DNA from: Mariprofundaceae bacterium
GTDB lineage: Bacteria; Pseudomonadota; Zetaproteobacteria; Mariprofundales; Mariprofundaceae
Assembly (NCBI GenBank): GCA_030950865.1
Contig: JAUZQR010000342.1
Span: 1-9,429 of the forward strand
Direction of reading: 5' to 3'
Length of the DNA: 9,429 nt
Shown: positions 1-6,769 of the stretch, in pieces
How the letters are laid out: the number at the start of each line of letters is the position of its first letter
How positions within the stretch are numbered: position 1 is the first letter of the stretch
Notes under the pieces: model-generated
Seen by the model: only the letters and a program-made list of their open reading frames with translations
Databases searched by the model: none
What the model was told of the DNA's origin: nothing
Position numbers and translations under genes: made by a program

Positions 1-575
1 ATAAGCATGGCAGTTGCCACTCCTGCCACAACTCCACCTGCCAAGCCTTCCAATGTTTTACCTGGACTTACCACAGGGCATAATTTGCGTTTTCCCCAAG
101 CCTTGCCTGTAAAGTATGCCGCAATATCTGCCGCCCAAACACCTGCACAGGCACCTGCAATAAATACGATACCATCCACATGTGCATGCAATTGCATCAT
201 CACGAGTACAAACAAGGTCAACCAAATCATCATCCATTGGGCATAAGCTAATTTGCGAAAGTCACTTTCCAACTCGCCATCTTTGGCATAAACAATCAAT
301 AAAAACAGCCAGCCCACCATCAACACAATCCACGATACTGATAGCATCATCCACGCACCATGCCCAGAGACCAACAATACCCATGCGAACATCGCAACCA
401 AACCATAAGCTGTACGGTGTTCAATACTAACCATGCGCAATAATTCCACGGTGGCAGCCACAACAATTAATCCCAACACAATATCAAACCAAAGAGGCGG
501 CAAATAAAACAACCAAGCCACTGCACCTGCAAACAAAATACTGGCGGTGATAATACGTAAACTTAATTCATTCAT
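1..575 (-). CDS. cdsA: Phosphatidate cytidylyltransferase (CDP-diglyceride synthase), 3' end missing
   Basis: Makes CDP-diacylglycerol from phosphatidate and CTP in the inner membrane, the branch point to phospholipids. My own reverse-strand reading is open from the ATG at 575-573 to the window edge, giving 191 residues; the family usually has about 270-285, so the C-terminal third is outside the window. The N-terminal part is a run of hydrophobic helices (about 7-47, 57-97, 112-128, 135-155). The conserved stretch [19 protein letters not shown] (residues 147-165) followed by SPGKTLEG (170-177) is typical of CdsA. The C-terminal PROSITE signature cannot be seen. The start codon overlaps the end of uppS (ATGAATGA, 8 nt), so translation is probably coupled. 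The other nearby ATG (571-569) stops after two codons. The identification is firm from motif plus operon position. Confidence 0.93.
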   Translation of the reverse strand, partial: MNELSLRIITASILFAGAVAWLFYLPPLWFDIVLGLIVVAATVELLRMVSIEHRTAYGLVAMFAWVLLVSGHGAWMMLSVSWIVLMVGWLFLLIVYAKDGELESDFRKLAYAQWMMIWLTLFVLVMMQLHAHVDGIVFIAGACAGVWAADIAAYFTGKAWGKRKLCPVVSPGKTLEGLAGGVVAGVATAML

Positions 576-1335
576 CGTCTATTCCACCTTGTAACTGCTC
601 ACTAGTTCTACCAAAACGTCGCTCACGTCCTGCATAATCATGCAAAGCAGCATGAAAATCAGACTGATTATATTCAGGCCAAAGTCGGTCTGTAAAATAC
701 AATTCAGCATAAGCCGCATCCCAAAGGTGAAAGTTGGAAATACGCCGCTCACCACCTGTGCGAATCAATAAATCCACAGGCAAAATATGATCACGACCCA
801 ACAGCGAACGAAACGTTTCTTCATTCAAATGTTTTAGTGCTTCAGTTTTCGATATGTCATCATGAAATGATTCACAAAATTGCTTAACACCTTCAAGAAT
901 TTCCTGCTGCCCACCATAATTCAAGCATAAAATAACATCAATATTGCTATTTTTTTCAGTGGCTTTGCATGTTTTATCCAAAGCTTTGCGAGCAATCCAA
1001 GGTAATTTGGAAGTATCTCCCAAGGTTAAAAGACGTGCGCCACGCTCATTCATACGCGTTATTTCTAAAGGCAATAATGTTGCCATTAACGTCATCAATG
1101 CAGAAATTTCTAACTTTGGACGTTTCCAGTTCTCCGTTGAGAACGCATACAAGGATACTTGTTTTACACCTGTATCGGCTGCCCATTCAATCACATCTCG
1201 CACACGACCAGCACCTTTTCTATGCCCTTCCACGCGCGATAAACCCTGAGCTTTTGCCCAGCGACCATTACCATCCATAATAATGGCAACATGTTGAGGT
1301 AAAGTATCACCCCGTTCTGTCATGGATAAACCCAT
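568..1335 (-). CDS. uppS: Isoprenyl transferase (undecaprenyl diphosphate synthase)
   Basis: Cis-prenyltransferase that adds isopentenyl units to farnesyl diphosphate to make the C55 lipid carrier for peptidoglycan and surface polysaccharides; cytoplasmic or membrane-associated. The 255-residue length is normal. Visible motifs are [14 protein letters not shown] (15-28, with catalytic Asp21 in the MDGNGR loop), [13 protein letters not shown] (61-73), NYGG (139-142), and [15 protein letters not shown] (188-202) followed by [18 protein letters not shown] (204-221), which carry the diphosphate-binding Arg residues and the Mg-site Glu. The start shares one base with the frr stop (TAATG) and has no strong Shine-Dalgarno, so translation probably continues by coupling from frr. 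An alternative start at Met5 (1323-1321) also lacks a good ribosome site and cannot be excluded. The next gene, cdsA, overlaps its 3' end. Confidence 0.97.
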   Translation of the reverse strand: MGLSMTERGDTLPQHVAIIMDGNGRWAKAQGLSRVEGHRKGAGRVRDVIEWAADTGVKQVSLYAFSTENWKRPKLEISALMTLMATLLPLEITRMNERGARLLTLGDTSKLPWIARKALDKTCKATEKNSNIDVILCLNYGGQQEILEGVKQFCESFHDDISKTEALKHLNEETFRSLLGRDHILPVDLLIRTGGERRISNFHLWDAAYAELYFTDRLWPEYNQSDFHAALHDYAGRERRFGRTSEQLQGGIDDE

Positions 1336-1880
1336 TAAACAGTTAAAATATCTTTTTCTTTATGTTCCACAACTGCATCAACTTCTGCAATGAAACGATC
1401 GGTAATCTTTTGAACATTGTCTTGCATGCGCTTGGTTTCATCTTCAGGCAATGAGTCTTCTTTGGATTGTTTTTTCACCGTATCATTCGCATCACGGCGA
1501 ATATTACGCACAGAAACTTTGGCTTTTTCACCCACTTGTTTCACTTGCTTGACCAAGTCTTTACGACGGTCTTCCGTCAGCTCTGGTAGGATAATGCGAA
1601 TTACTTCACCATCATTGCTTGGGTTCAAACCAAGATCTGATGCCAAAATTGCTTTCTCAAGATCAGCCAAGGCTGTTTTTTCCCAAGGTGCAACCAGTAA
1701 CATTCTAGGCTCTGGCACAGAGATATTACCAATCTGACTTACTGGCACATCCGAGCCATAATACGATACACGCACATGATCAAGCAGTGCCGCATTGGCA
1801 CGTCCTGTACGAATCGTTGCCAACTCCGATTTCAAAGAAGCGATTGTTTTTTCCATACGTGTTTCAATAGCAGCAAACAT
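1335..1880 (-). CDS. frr: Ribosome recycling factor
   Basis: Works with EF-G in the cytoplasm to split post-termination ribosomes. It has 181 residues, against about 185 for the family; the N-terminus is about four residues shorter than in E. coli. Motifs seen are KSELATIRTGRANAALLD (17-34), EKAILASDLGLNP (75-87), LTEDRRKDLVK (101-111) and VRNIRRDAND (124-133), the last holding the conserved arginines of the long three-helix-bundle domain. The middle part (about 31-102) is the beta-rich domain II. The ATG has AGAGGGG (1886-1892, inside the pyrH end) five bases upstream, which supports this start. It lies 2 nt after the pyrH stop and shares one base with uppS, so it is part of a tight operon. 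Confidence 0.98.
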   Translation of the reverse strand: MFAAIETRMEKTIASLKSELATIRTGRANAALLDHVRVSYYGSDVPVSQIGNISVPEPRMLLVAPWEKTALADLEKAILASDLGLNPSNDGEVIRIILPELTEDRRKDLVKQVKQVGEKAKVSVRNIRRDANDTVKKQSKEDSLPEDETKRMQDNVQKITDRFIAEVDAVVEHKEKDILTV

Positions 1881-1882
1881 AT

Positions 1883-2605
1883 TTACCCCTCTTTCACCAA
1901 CGTACCCACAGCTTCACCAGCAACAGCTTTGAGCATTTCCCCAGATTTTGTTACATCAAAAACAACAATCGGCATGTCATTATCACGGCACAATGATAAT
2001 GCTGTCGCATCCATCACACCCAATTGTTTGGTTAAAGCTTCAGTGAACGTCAATGTATCATAGCGTACTGCATCAGGGTCTTTCATCGGATCAGCCGTGA
2101 ACACACCACTCACCTTGGTGCCCTTCAACACCACATCTGCTTGAATTTCCATCGCACGCAAACTTGCCGCAGTATCGGTTGTAAAATATGGATTGCCCGT
2201 ACCCGCAGCAAAAATAAGAATCCGTCCTTTTTCCAAATGGCGCACTGCGCGGCGACGAATATATGGTTCTGCAACTTCTTTAATATACAAAGCAGAAATC
2301 ACACGTACATCTGCACCCTGTCGTTCCAAAGCATCTTGCAAACCAATGGCATTCATTACTGTTGCCATCATACCCATATAGTCCGCACTGGCTCTATCCA
2401 TACCCGAAGCAGTGCCCATATTACCACGAAATATATTACCACCACCAATCACAATGGAAAGTTCAACACCGCTGGCTGTCACTTCAATCAACTCAGCCGC
2501 CAAACGGTTAATCGTATCAGGCTCAATGCCATACGCACCGTCACCCATCAATACTTCACCAGAAAGCTTCAACAACACACGTTTATATTTATTCTCACTT
2601 GGCAT
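1883..2605 (-). CDS. pyrH: UMP kinase (uridylate kinase), start set to the internal ATG
   Basis: Phosphorylates UMP to UDP with ATP in pyrimidine nucleotide synthesis; hexameric, amino-acid-kinase fold, usually GTP-activated and UTP-inhibited. Numbered from the ATG at 2605-2603 it has 240 residues, the usual length. Motifs are [10 protein letters not shown] (8-17, phosphate-binding Lys), [11 protein letters not shown] (51-61), [12 protein letters not shown] (75-86), [17 protein letters not shown] (131-147) and [12 protein letters not shown] (162-173). The reading frame extends to an ATG at 2635, but that one has only a poor ribosome site. The ATG chosen here has AAGGAGG at 2614-2620, eight bases upstream, and gives an N-terminus like that of E. 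coli PyrH. It lies 42 nt after tsf and 2 nt before frr. Confidence 0.97.
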   Translation of the reverse strand: MPSENKYKRVLLKLSGEVLMGDGAYGIEPDTINRLAAELIEVTASGVELSIVIGGGNIFRGNMGTASGMDRASADYMGMMATVMNAIGLQDALERQGADVRVISALYIKEVAEPYIRRRAVRHLEKGRILIFAAGTGNPYFTTDTAASLRAMEIQADVVLKGTKVSGVFTADPMKDPDAVRYDTLTFTEALTKQLGVMDATALSLCRDNDMPIVVFDVTKSGEMLKAVAGEAVGTLVKEG

Positions 2606-2613
2606 TGCTGAAA

Positions 2614-2620
2614 CCTCCTT
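2614..2620 (-). promoter_or_regulatory. Shine-Dalgarno that fixes the pyrH start
   Basis: On the minus strand this reads AAGGAGG, followed by eight bases (TTTCAGCA) and then ATG. It is the strongest ribosome site near the gene and decides for the 240-residue form over the 250-residue reading. Confidence 0.85.
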
Positions 2621-2647
2621 GGCGATTTGTATCATCAGAAACTCTGC

Positions 2648-3541
2648 TTAACCAGTAACCTGTGCAGCAACTTCGGCAGCAAAATCACTTTCTTCTTTTT
2701 CAATTCCTTCACCCAAACCAAAACGAACCGTTGCATTTAATGCCGCACCAGCTTGAACCGCAGCAATCGCTTTACCCACTGTTTTATCAGAATCCATGAC
2801 AAATTCTTGATCCAACAAGCAGTTTTCAGAGTAAAACTTGTTCATTTGACCTGTTACAATTTTTTCAACAATGGCAGCAGGCTTACCACTTGCTAAAGCA
2901 CGGTCCGTTAATACTTTGCGCTCACGCTCAACAGCATCTTCAGTGACTTCATCGCGTGATATAAACATAGGATTCACAGCAGCCACATGCATGGCTACGC
3001 CACGCGCAACTTCTTGCAAGGCATCGCTTGATTCACCATCAATCGCAACCAAAACACCAATTCTGCCAGCACCATGAATATAAGATGCGGTTGCACCTTC
3101 ACTTTCTAGCACTGCAAAACGACGAATGCTCATATTCTCGCCAATGGTAGAAATCAACTGCGACAATGCTTGTTCAACATTTAATCCGCCATCAAATGGC
3201 AATGCTTTCAAAGCGTTCACATCCGCAGGACGTTTGTCCAAAATCAATACATTCAACGCATCAACAAACGCTACAAACTGATCATTGTTACTTACAAAAT
3301 CAGTCTCTGCATTTACTTCCAAAATAACAGAAGCATTACCTTGCGTCGCAGTTGCAACAATGCCTTCTGCTGCTACACGACCCGCTTTCTTAGAAGCAGC
3401 CGCCAAACCTTTTTTACGCAAAAAGTCCACAGCAGCATCGTGGCTCCCATCAACCTCACCCAATGCTTTTTTACAATCCATCATACCAGCGCCAGTAGCT
3501 TCGCGCAGTTTCTTTACATCAGCAGCCGTAATCTTGGCCAT
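2648..3541 (-). CDS. tsf: Translation elongation factor Ts
   Basis: Guanine nucleotide exchange factor that releases GDP from EF-Tu in the cytoplasm. It has 297 residues, slightly longer than the 283 of E. coli. The N-terminal UBA-like domain is clear (ITAADVKKLREATGAGMMDC, 4-23, then KKAL 24-27), followed by the EF-Tu-contacting TDFV motif at residues 80-83 within VNAETDFVSNN. Later core segments are IGENMSIRRF and HGAGRIGVLVA. The end, GLGEGIEKEESDFAAEVAAQ, matches the usual C-terminus. GGAGGA lies six bases upstream of the ATG. It follows rpsB after 81 nt holding a hairpin with a T tract, and precedes pyrH by 42 nt, the standard proteobacterial order. Confidence 0.98.
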   Translation of the reverse strand: MAKITAADVKKLREATGAGMMDCKKALGEVDGSHDAAVDFLRKKGLAAASKKAGRVAAEGIVATATQGNASVILEVNAETDFVSNNDQFVAFVDALNVLILDKRPADVNALKALPFDGGLNVEQALSQLISTIGENMSIRRFAVLESEGATASYIHGAGRIGVLVAIDGESSDALQEVARGVAMHVAAVNPMFISRDEVTEDAVERERKVLTDRALASGKPAAIVEKIVTGQMNKFYSENCLLDQEFVMDSDKTVGKAIAAVQAGAALNATVRFGLGEGIEKEESDFAAEVAAQVTG

Positions 3542-3582
3542 GACCTATCCTCCAATTCCTATATCATTCTAGTTATCTAATA

Positions 3583-3615
3583 TTCAAAAATAAAAAGGGC
3601 GGCATAAGCCGCCCC
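3583..3615 (-). terminator. Intrinsic terminator or attenuator between rpsB and tsf
   Basis: Seven-base-pair GC stem: GGGCGGC (3597-3603) pairs with GCCGCCC (3608-3614) around a 4-nt loop. Read on the minus strand, the stem is followed by TTTTTATTTTTG, the usual form of a rho-independent terminator. It starts 8 nt after the rpsB stop (3625-3623). Since tsf has only about 40 nt left before its own start, partial read-through is the likely mode, so it would reduce tsf and downstream expression relative to rpsB. A strong tsf promoter in the remaining gap is not evident. Confidence 0.85.
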
Positions 3616-3622
3616 AAAATTA

Positions 3623-4450
3623 TTAAGCAGCTTTGTCCGTCGTAGTTTCAGCTGCAACTTCAGTTGTTTCAGCTTCTGCTGTTTCAACTTCTGTAGCTTC
3701 AGCTTCTTCAGCAGCATGTGTCATGGCTTCAACAATATCTTCGCCATCTTCTGCATTTTCAATTTTAAATGCTTCTGCACCATCAATAATTGCATCTGCA
3801 GTTTTAGCACAGAACAAACGCACGGCACGAATCGCATCATCATTGCCTGGAATGATATAATCAATCGCACTTGGATCACAATTGGTATCAACAACAGCAA
3901 CCACAGGAATGCCCAAGATTTTAGCTTCTTTCACAGCCAACTCTTCTTTGCGAACATCCATCACGAACAAGCAATCAGGAAGGTTTAACATATCCTTGAT
4001 GCCGCCCAATGAACGCTCCAATTTATCCAAAGCACGCTGTTTCTGTAATGCTTCTTTTTTGGTTAGCATTTCAAACACGCCTTCTTCTTTCTGACGCTGC
4101 AAATCTTTCATCTTGCGAACAGATTGTTGTACAGTTTGGAAGTTGGTCAATGTGCCACCCAACCAACGGTGATTTACAAAATATTGACCAGCGCGCAATG
4201 ATTCTTCTTTAATCGCTTCACGTGCTTGACGCTTTGTTCCTACAAACAAAACCTGACCACCAGCGGCAGCCAACTCACGCATAAATGAGTATGCTTCATT
4301 TGCCATACGTAATGTTTTTTGCAAATCAACGATGTGAATGCCATTACGTTGACCAAAGATGTACGGTGACATTTTAGGGTTCCAGCGACGGGTCTGATGA
4401 CCAAAGTGAACACCTGCTTCTAGCAGCTGTTTCATAGTATATTGAGACAT
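3623..4450 (-). CDS. rpsB: Small ribosomal subunit protein S2
   Basis: Component of the 30S subunit that helps recruit S1. It has 275 residues; the S2 core is complete, with [20 protein letters not shown] (1-20), FVGTKRQAR (69-77), [13 protein letters not shown] (92-104), [12 protein letters not shown] (158-169) and [17 protein letters not shown] (190-206). After about residue 230 it continues into a 45-residue tail rich in Glu, Ala and Thr (for example [15 protein letters not shown]), longer than in E. coli S2 (241 residues). The tail is low-complexity and probably disordered. TGGAGGA lies just upstream of the ATG, and a second identical copy lies 15 nt further up. The gene heads the rpsB-tsf-pyrH-frr-uppS-cdsA operon; a long leader suggests S2 autoregulation, which is an inference. 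Confidence 0.98.
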   Translation of the reverse strand: MSQYTMKQLLEAGVHFGHQTRRWNPKMSPYIFGQRNGIHIVDLQKTLRMANEAYSFMRELAAAGGQVLFVGTKRQAREAIKEESLRAGQYFVNHRWLGGTLTNFQTVQQSVRKMKDLQRQKEEGVFEMLTKKEALQKQRALDKLERSLGGIKDMLNLPDCLFVMDVRKEELAVKEAKILGIPVVAVVDTNCDPSAIDYIIPGNDDAIRAVRLFCAKTADAIIDGAEAFKIENAEDGEDIVEAMTHAAEEAEATEVETAEAETTEVAAETTTDKAA

Positions 4451-4454
4451 AAAG

Positions 4455-4476
4455 TCCTCCAGTTGTTAATCCTCCA
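4455..4476 (-). repeat. Tandem Shine-Dalgarno-like TGGAGGA upstream of rpsB
   Basis: On the minus strand TGGAGGA occurs at 4470-4476 and again at 4455-4461, 15 nt apart. The copy nearer the gene lies four bases before the rpsB ATG and is the working ribosome site. The upper copy has no ATG, GTG or TTG at a suitable distance, so it is not the site of a leader peptide. It could be a standby ribosome site or part of a regulatory structure. Confidence 0.6.
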
Positions 4477-4486
4477 CCACCCAAAA

Positions 4487-4516
4487 CTTGTTTGTTTTAT
4501 TACCAAAACAACCAAG
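4487..4516 (-). promoter_or_regulatory. Hairpin in the rpsB leader
   Basis: CTTG (4487-4490) pairs with CAAG (4513-4516), and TTGTTTT (4492-4498) with AAAACAA (4505-4511), with one mismatch between the two stems and a six-base loop. That makes 11 pairs in a 30-nt element just upstream of the duplicated TGGAGGA. It is not followed by a T tract in the minus direction, so it is not a terminator. Proteobacterial rpsB leaders are known targets of S2 feedback, and this hairpin is a candidate for that element; I did not match it to a known consensus. Confidence 0.45.
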
Positions 4517-4620
4517 CACAATGGAAGGGCAGTGTGCGAAGTGTCGCGCTTTCTACCGACAATCACCTTAACACGCAAGAATTCTATGCAACAACAGCTT
4601 TACATCTCCTACAAATATAC

Positions 4621-4629
4621 AATATAACA
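4621..4629 (-). promoter_or_regulatory. rpsB: Candidate extended -10 promoter of rpsB
   Basis: On the minus strand this reads TGTTATATT, a TG-extended -10 (TATATT at 4621-4626). No good -35 is visible at 16-18 nt, as is common for extended -10 promoters. Transcription would begin near 4613, leaving a leader of about 160 nt. A second TATATT (4614-4619) overlaps the expected start region. Only the motif supports this call. Confidence 0.4.
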
Positions 4630-4685
4630 CTTCAAACAAGCCGCCAGCCCCAAGCAAAACAAGCAAAGTTAAAACATTTTTAAAT

Positions 4686-4982
4686 TTACCAGAACTGCCA
4701 CCACTCCTTGGCTTGTTTAATTTTACGAGCAGCCTTGTCAACACCATTACTTACAGCATCAAGGCGCTGACTTACTGGACCTTGACTGCGTGAATCACGC
4801 TGTGAACGCGTATCCTGTTTATGATCAGACTCGCGCTCGTATTTATCACTGCGGTCATCATCATGTTTTTCGTGTTTTTGCTCATATTTATCATGTTCCC
4901 GATCAGAATCAGCGTAGCTATTGTCAATATAGCCAACACTTAAGAAACCCATCATAATCACTATTGAAAGTAAACGTATCAT
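4686..4982 (-). CDS. Small secreted charged protein, function unknown
   Basis: I do not recognise a family. Numbered from the ATG at 4982-4980 it has 98 residues. Residues 1-24 look like a signal peptide (Arg3, hydrophobic LLSIVIMMGFLSVG, then NSYA before DSD), so the mature protein is probably periplasmic. Residues 25-67 are strikingly rich in Asp, Glu, Lys, Arg, His and Ser (for example EHDKYEQKHEKHDDDRSDKY), with no hydrophobic core. Residues 71-93 could form an amphipathic helix (RLDAVSNGVDKAARKIKQ), and the chain ends KEWWQFW. GGAGG lies five bases before this ATG; a TTG four codons upstream overlaps that site and is unlikely as a start. It sits 53 nt after argB without a terminator between, so it may be co-transcribed. 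The four histidines could bind metal, but this is speculation. Confidence 0.75.
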   Translation of the reverse strand: MIRLLSIVIMMGFLSVGYIDNSYADSDREHDKYEQKHEKHDDDRSDKYERESDHKQDTRSQRDSRSQGPVSQRLDAVSNGVDKAARKIKQAKEWWQFW

Positions 4983-5035
4983 CCCATCCTCCAAATATTA
5001 TAAAAACCAACATTCATACAAACAGCCTAACTTAT

Positions 5036-5920
5036 TTATGCAGCAAAGACTGTACCCACACCTTCATCAGTAAACATCTCCAAAATAACTGCATGCGGCA
5101 CCCGCCCATCAATAATATGGGCTCGGCCAACACCACCTTCCACAGCATCCAAGCAGCAGTTTACCTTTGGAATCATGCCGCCAGCAATCACACCCTCAGC
5201 AATCCACGAGCGTGCCTTTTCAGGCGTGAAACTTGAACACAATTGTTTGTCCGTATCCAACACACCCGTCACATCAGTGAGTAGAATTAATTTTACAGCT
5301 CCCAGAGCTTCGGCAACAGCAGCTGCTACCAAATCAGCGTTGATATTATAACTTTGCCCTTCCGCTTTATGATAACCCACAGGCGCAATCACTGGCACAA
5401 ACTTATCTTGCTCCAAAAGGCTTAAGATGGACGTATGAATTTTATGTACCTGTCCAACATGCCCAAGGTCAATAATTTCAGGCACATCTAATTCAGGCGC
5501 GTTCTTTTTCAACGTCATTTTCCGCGCACAAATCAAGCCGCCATCTTTACCTGATAGACCAACAGCCTTACCGCCAGCACGATTGATATTGGCAACAATT
5601 TCTTTATTCACACGTCCTGCCAACACCATTTCAACCACATCCATGGTTTCACTATCGGTCACCCGCATACCATCAATAAACTTGGCTTCTTTCCCTACTT
5701 GCGCCAATACCTGACCAATTTGCGGGCCACCACCATGCACAATTACAGGGTTGATCCCCACCTGCTTAAGCAAGGTAATATCCATCGCAAAGCTGGATTT
5801 TAGGCTTTCTTCAACCATGGCATTGCCGCCATATTTAATGACAATCGTTTGACCAGAAAAACGCTGTAAATATGGCAGCGCTTCAATCAGCGTATCCGCA
5901 CGAGAAGTCGCGTGTTTCAT
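5036..5920 (-). CDS. argB: Acetylglutamate kinase
   Basis: Phosphorylates N-acetyl-L-glutamate with ATP, the second step of arginine synthesis; cytoplasmic, amino-acid-kinase family. It has 294 residues. Motifs are [10 protein letters not shown] (26-35, catalytic Lys29 and glycine loop), [11 protein letters not shown] (59-69), FIDGMRVTD (81-89), [10 protein letters not shown] (190-199), [11 protein letters not shown] (211-221), GGMIPKV (247-253) and the end [23 protein letters not shown]. About 25 residues precede the first strand. That N-terminal helix is the feature of the hexameric, arginine-inhibited type (as in Pseudomonas and Thermotoga) and is absent from the short E. coli enzyme, so feedback by arginine is expected. 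The ATG overlaps the stop of the upstream membrane protein (ATGA), indicating translational coupling. No other arginine gene is in the window. Confidence 0.98.
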   Translation of the reverse strand: MKHATSRADTLIEALPYLQRFSGQTIVIKYGGNAMVEESLKSSFAMDITLLKQVGINPVIVHGGGPQIGQVLAQVGKEAKFIDGMRVTDSETMDVVEMVLAGRVNKEIVANINRAGGKAVGLSGKDGGLICARKMTLKKNAPELDVPEIIDLGHVGQVHKIHTSILSLLEQDKFVPVIAPVGYHKAEGQSYNINADLVAAAVAEALGAVKLILLTDVTGVLDTDKQLCSSFTPEKARSWIAEGVIAGGMIPKVNCCLDAVEGGVGRAHIIDGRVPHAVILEMFTDEGVGTVFAA

Positions 5921-6423
5921 GCCGCAGCATCACCTTTCGATACTTCTTCTGGCTCACAATCAAGCACCATTTGCCACATCAACATCACACCTGCAACTGC
6001 CAATGCAACGCCCAAGCTCAATGCAGTATAACTATCATTTGGATTTGCTAGCTGCTGACCCAAAGGAATAAAAACCAGTAATGCAGGCAATGCCAAAGCA
6101 GCCCGCGTCCAACGAACATCCTGTTTTAACAAAACGCATGTCGCACCAGGCACAGACATCAAGGCAAATAAAGTTAGTGCAATCCAATGATTTTCCAAAT
6201 CAACTGATGTTAAACGTTGCCAAACACCAAGGTCTGATGTCGCATCCAAGCGCACTTCAAGCATGGCTGCCAAAAATAGCAACCCAACACCTGACAATAT
6301 CCACAACACCCAACCCAACCAGCGACGTTCTCGCACGAGATGGTTTACCCACACGCCATTGCCAATCACATACATCACGCCTGCAAAAAACATTCCCCAA
6401 GGGGCAAACTCAAAATGCGTCAT
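5917..6423 (-). CDS. Five-helix integral membrane protein, function unknown
   Basis: I do not recognise a family. It has 168 residues with about five hydrophobic segments near 8-29, 35-57, 79-99, 107-125 and 133-153, rich in Trp, Leu, Val, Ala and Gly. There is no cleavable signal peptide; the chain starts [10 protein letters not shown] and ends in a short polar, acidic tail ([14 protein letters not shown]). A longer loop, partly acidic (about 58-78), lies between helices 2 and 3. I see no catalytic or metal motif. AAGGAGA lies eight bases before the ATG. The stop overlaps the argB start by ATGA, so the two are translated as a pair, and it is the first gene of a possible three-gene unit driven from the divergent region. 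The reading is consistent with a real gene, since it is long, has a good ribosome site and overlaps its neighbour precisely. Confidence 0.85.
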   Translation of the reverse strand: MTHFEFAPWGMFFAGVMYVIGNGVWVNHLVRERRWLGWVLWILSGVGLLFLAAMLEVRLDATSDLGVWQRLTSVDLENHWIALTLFALMSVPGATCVLLKQDVRWTRAALALPALLVFIPLGQQLANPNDSYTALSLGVALAVAGVMLMWQMVLDCEPEEVSKGDAAA

Positions 6424-6518
6424 TTAAACAATCTCCTTCACGACTTCATCAATATATAAAGCGAACCATAACGATAAAAACCAAATTCGCCACCAACACA
6501 GTTGGCATTTTAAGCACA

Positions 6519-6582
6519 CCTGTTATTCATTCTTTATGTATGCCTATTATTTAATCTTTATAGTCCTATTATTTAATCATTA
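6519..6582. repeat. Three tandem direct repeats, CCTRTTATTYAWTC
   Basis: Copies begin at 6519, 6543 and 6565, each about 18 nt: CCTGTTATTCATTCTTTA, CCTATTATTTAATCTTTA and CCTATTATTTAATCATTA. Copies 2 and 3 agree at 17 of 18 positions, copies 1 and 2 at 15 of 18. Spacing is 24 and 22 nt, close to two helical turns, which would place bound proteins on one face of the DNA. This is a candidate operator or enhancer array, about 130-195 nt upstream of the expected sigma-54 start and about 95-160 nt upstream of the minus-strand gene. Confidence 0.6.
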
Positions 6583-6643
6583 ATTGCAACATAAGCTTGT
6601 TCAGAAAAACATCGGCACTTATAAAAATAAATATTTACCATTC

Positions 6644-6667
6644 TATTTCAACAAGTTACATGAAATA
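6644..6667. repeat. Inverted repeat TATTTCA-N10-TGAAATA
   Basis: Perfect 7-nt arms (6644-6650 and 6661-6667) around a 10-nt centre, about 20 nt upstream of the -24 element. It could be a dimeric regulator site. In AT-rich DNA an arm of this length can occur by chance. Confidence 0.35.
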
Positions 6668-6685
6668 AATAAGCATAATAACGAT

Positions 6686-6702
6686 TTGGCATATAGATTG
6701 TT
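6686..6702 (+). promoter_or_regulatory. Candidate sigma-54 (-24/-12) promoter for porin-glnK-amt
   Basis: TTGGCATATAGATTGTT fits the sigma-54 pattern YTGGCAYR-N4-TTGCW with exact spacing between the GG (6688-6689) and the -12 element (6698-6702). The one notable departure is TTGT in place of TTGC. Transcription would begin near 6713. No sigma-70 promoter with proper spacing is visible here, because TTGGCA as a -35 has no -10 at 16-18 nt. glnK-amt operons are classic sigma-54/NtrC targets, which adds support. Confidence 0.5.
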
Positions 6703-6717
6703 AATACACAAGCATAT

Positions 6718-6733
6718 TATCCATTTTTGGATA
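6718..6733 (+). repeat. Short hairpin TATCCA-TTTT-TGGATA in the porin leader
   Basis: Perfect 6-bp stem with a 4-nt loop, just after the expected sigma-54 start and about 36 nt before the porin GTG. It may be a 5' stabilising hairpin or an operator; the evidence is the symmetry only. Confidence 0.3.
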
Positions 6734-6769
6734 TACATATAAATATTTCAACAAAGGAGGAATATTCTT

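Larger units (their letters stand above)
6424..6769. other. AT-rich divergent intergenic region
   Basis: About 346 nt without a gene, lying between the minus-strand membrane protein-argB unit and the plus-strand porin-glnK-amt unit. It must hold promoters for both. It contains three direct repeats (6519-6582), a dyad (6644-6667), a sigma-54-like promoter (6686-6702) and a second dyad (6718-6733). The minus-strand promoter is unclear: a TATATT (6451-6456) lies about 30 nt before the ATG at 6423, but no good -35 is in place. I see no ArgR-type box and no NtrC-type inverted repeat by eye. Confidence 0.8.

Noticed and set aside
7..430. Two plus-strand open frames of 79 and 82 codons opposite the cdsA fragment
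   Set aside because: The minus strand codes for a clear CdsA segment through the whole stretch. The plus-strand frames have no ribosome site and no recognisable protein.
2141..2611. A 156-codon plus-strand frame opposite pyrH
   Set aside because: It is antisense to a clear UMP kinase. Its composition (many His, Thr, Cys) is that of a shadow frame.
4983..4994. TTG start four codons upstream in the small secreted protein
   Set aside because: The TTG overlaps the Shine-Dalgarno GGAGG that serves the ATG at 4982, and the ATG gives a normal signal peptide.
4997..5002. Perfect TATAAT on the minus strand before the small secreted protein gene
   Set aside because: No -35 at proper distance, and transcription would begin at the Shine-Dalgarno itself, leaving it without a usable leader.
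6480..6505. Sigma-54-like match on the minus strand (TTGGTGGCGAATTTGG)
   Set aside because: It lacks the GGCA core and has TTGG in place of TTGC; too weak to call.
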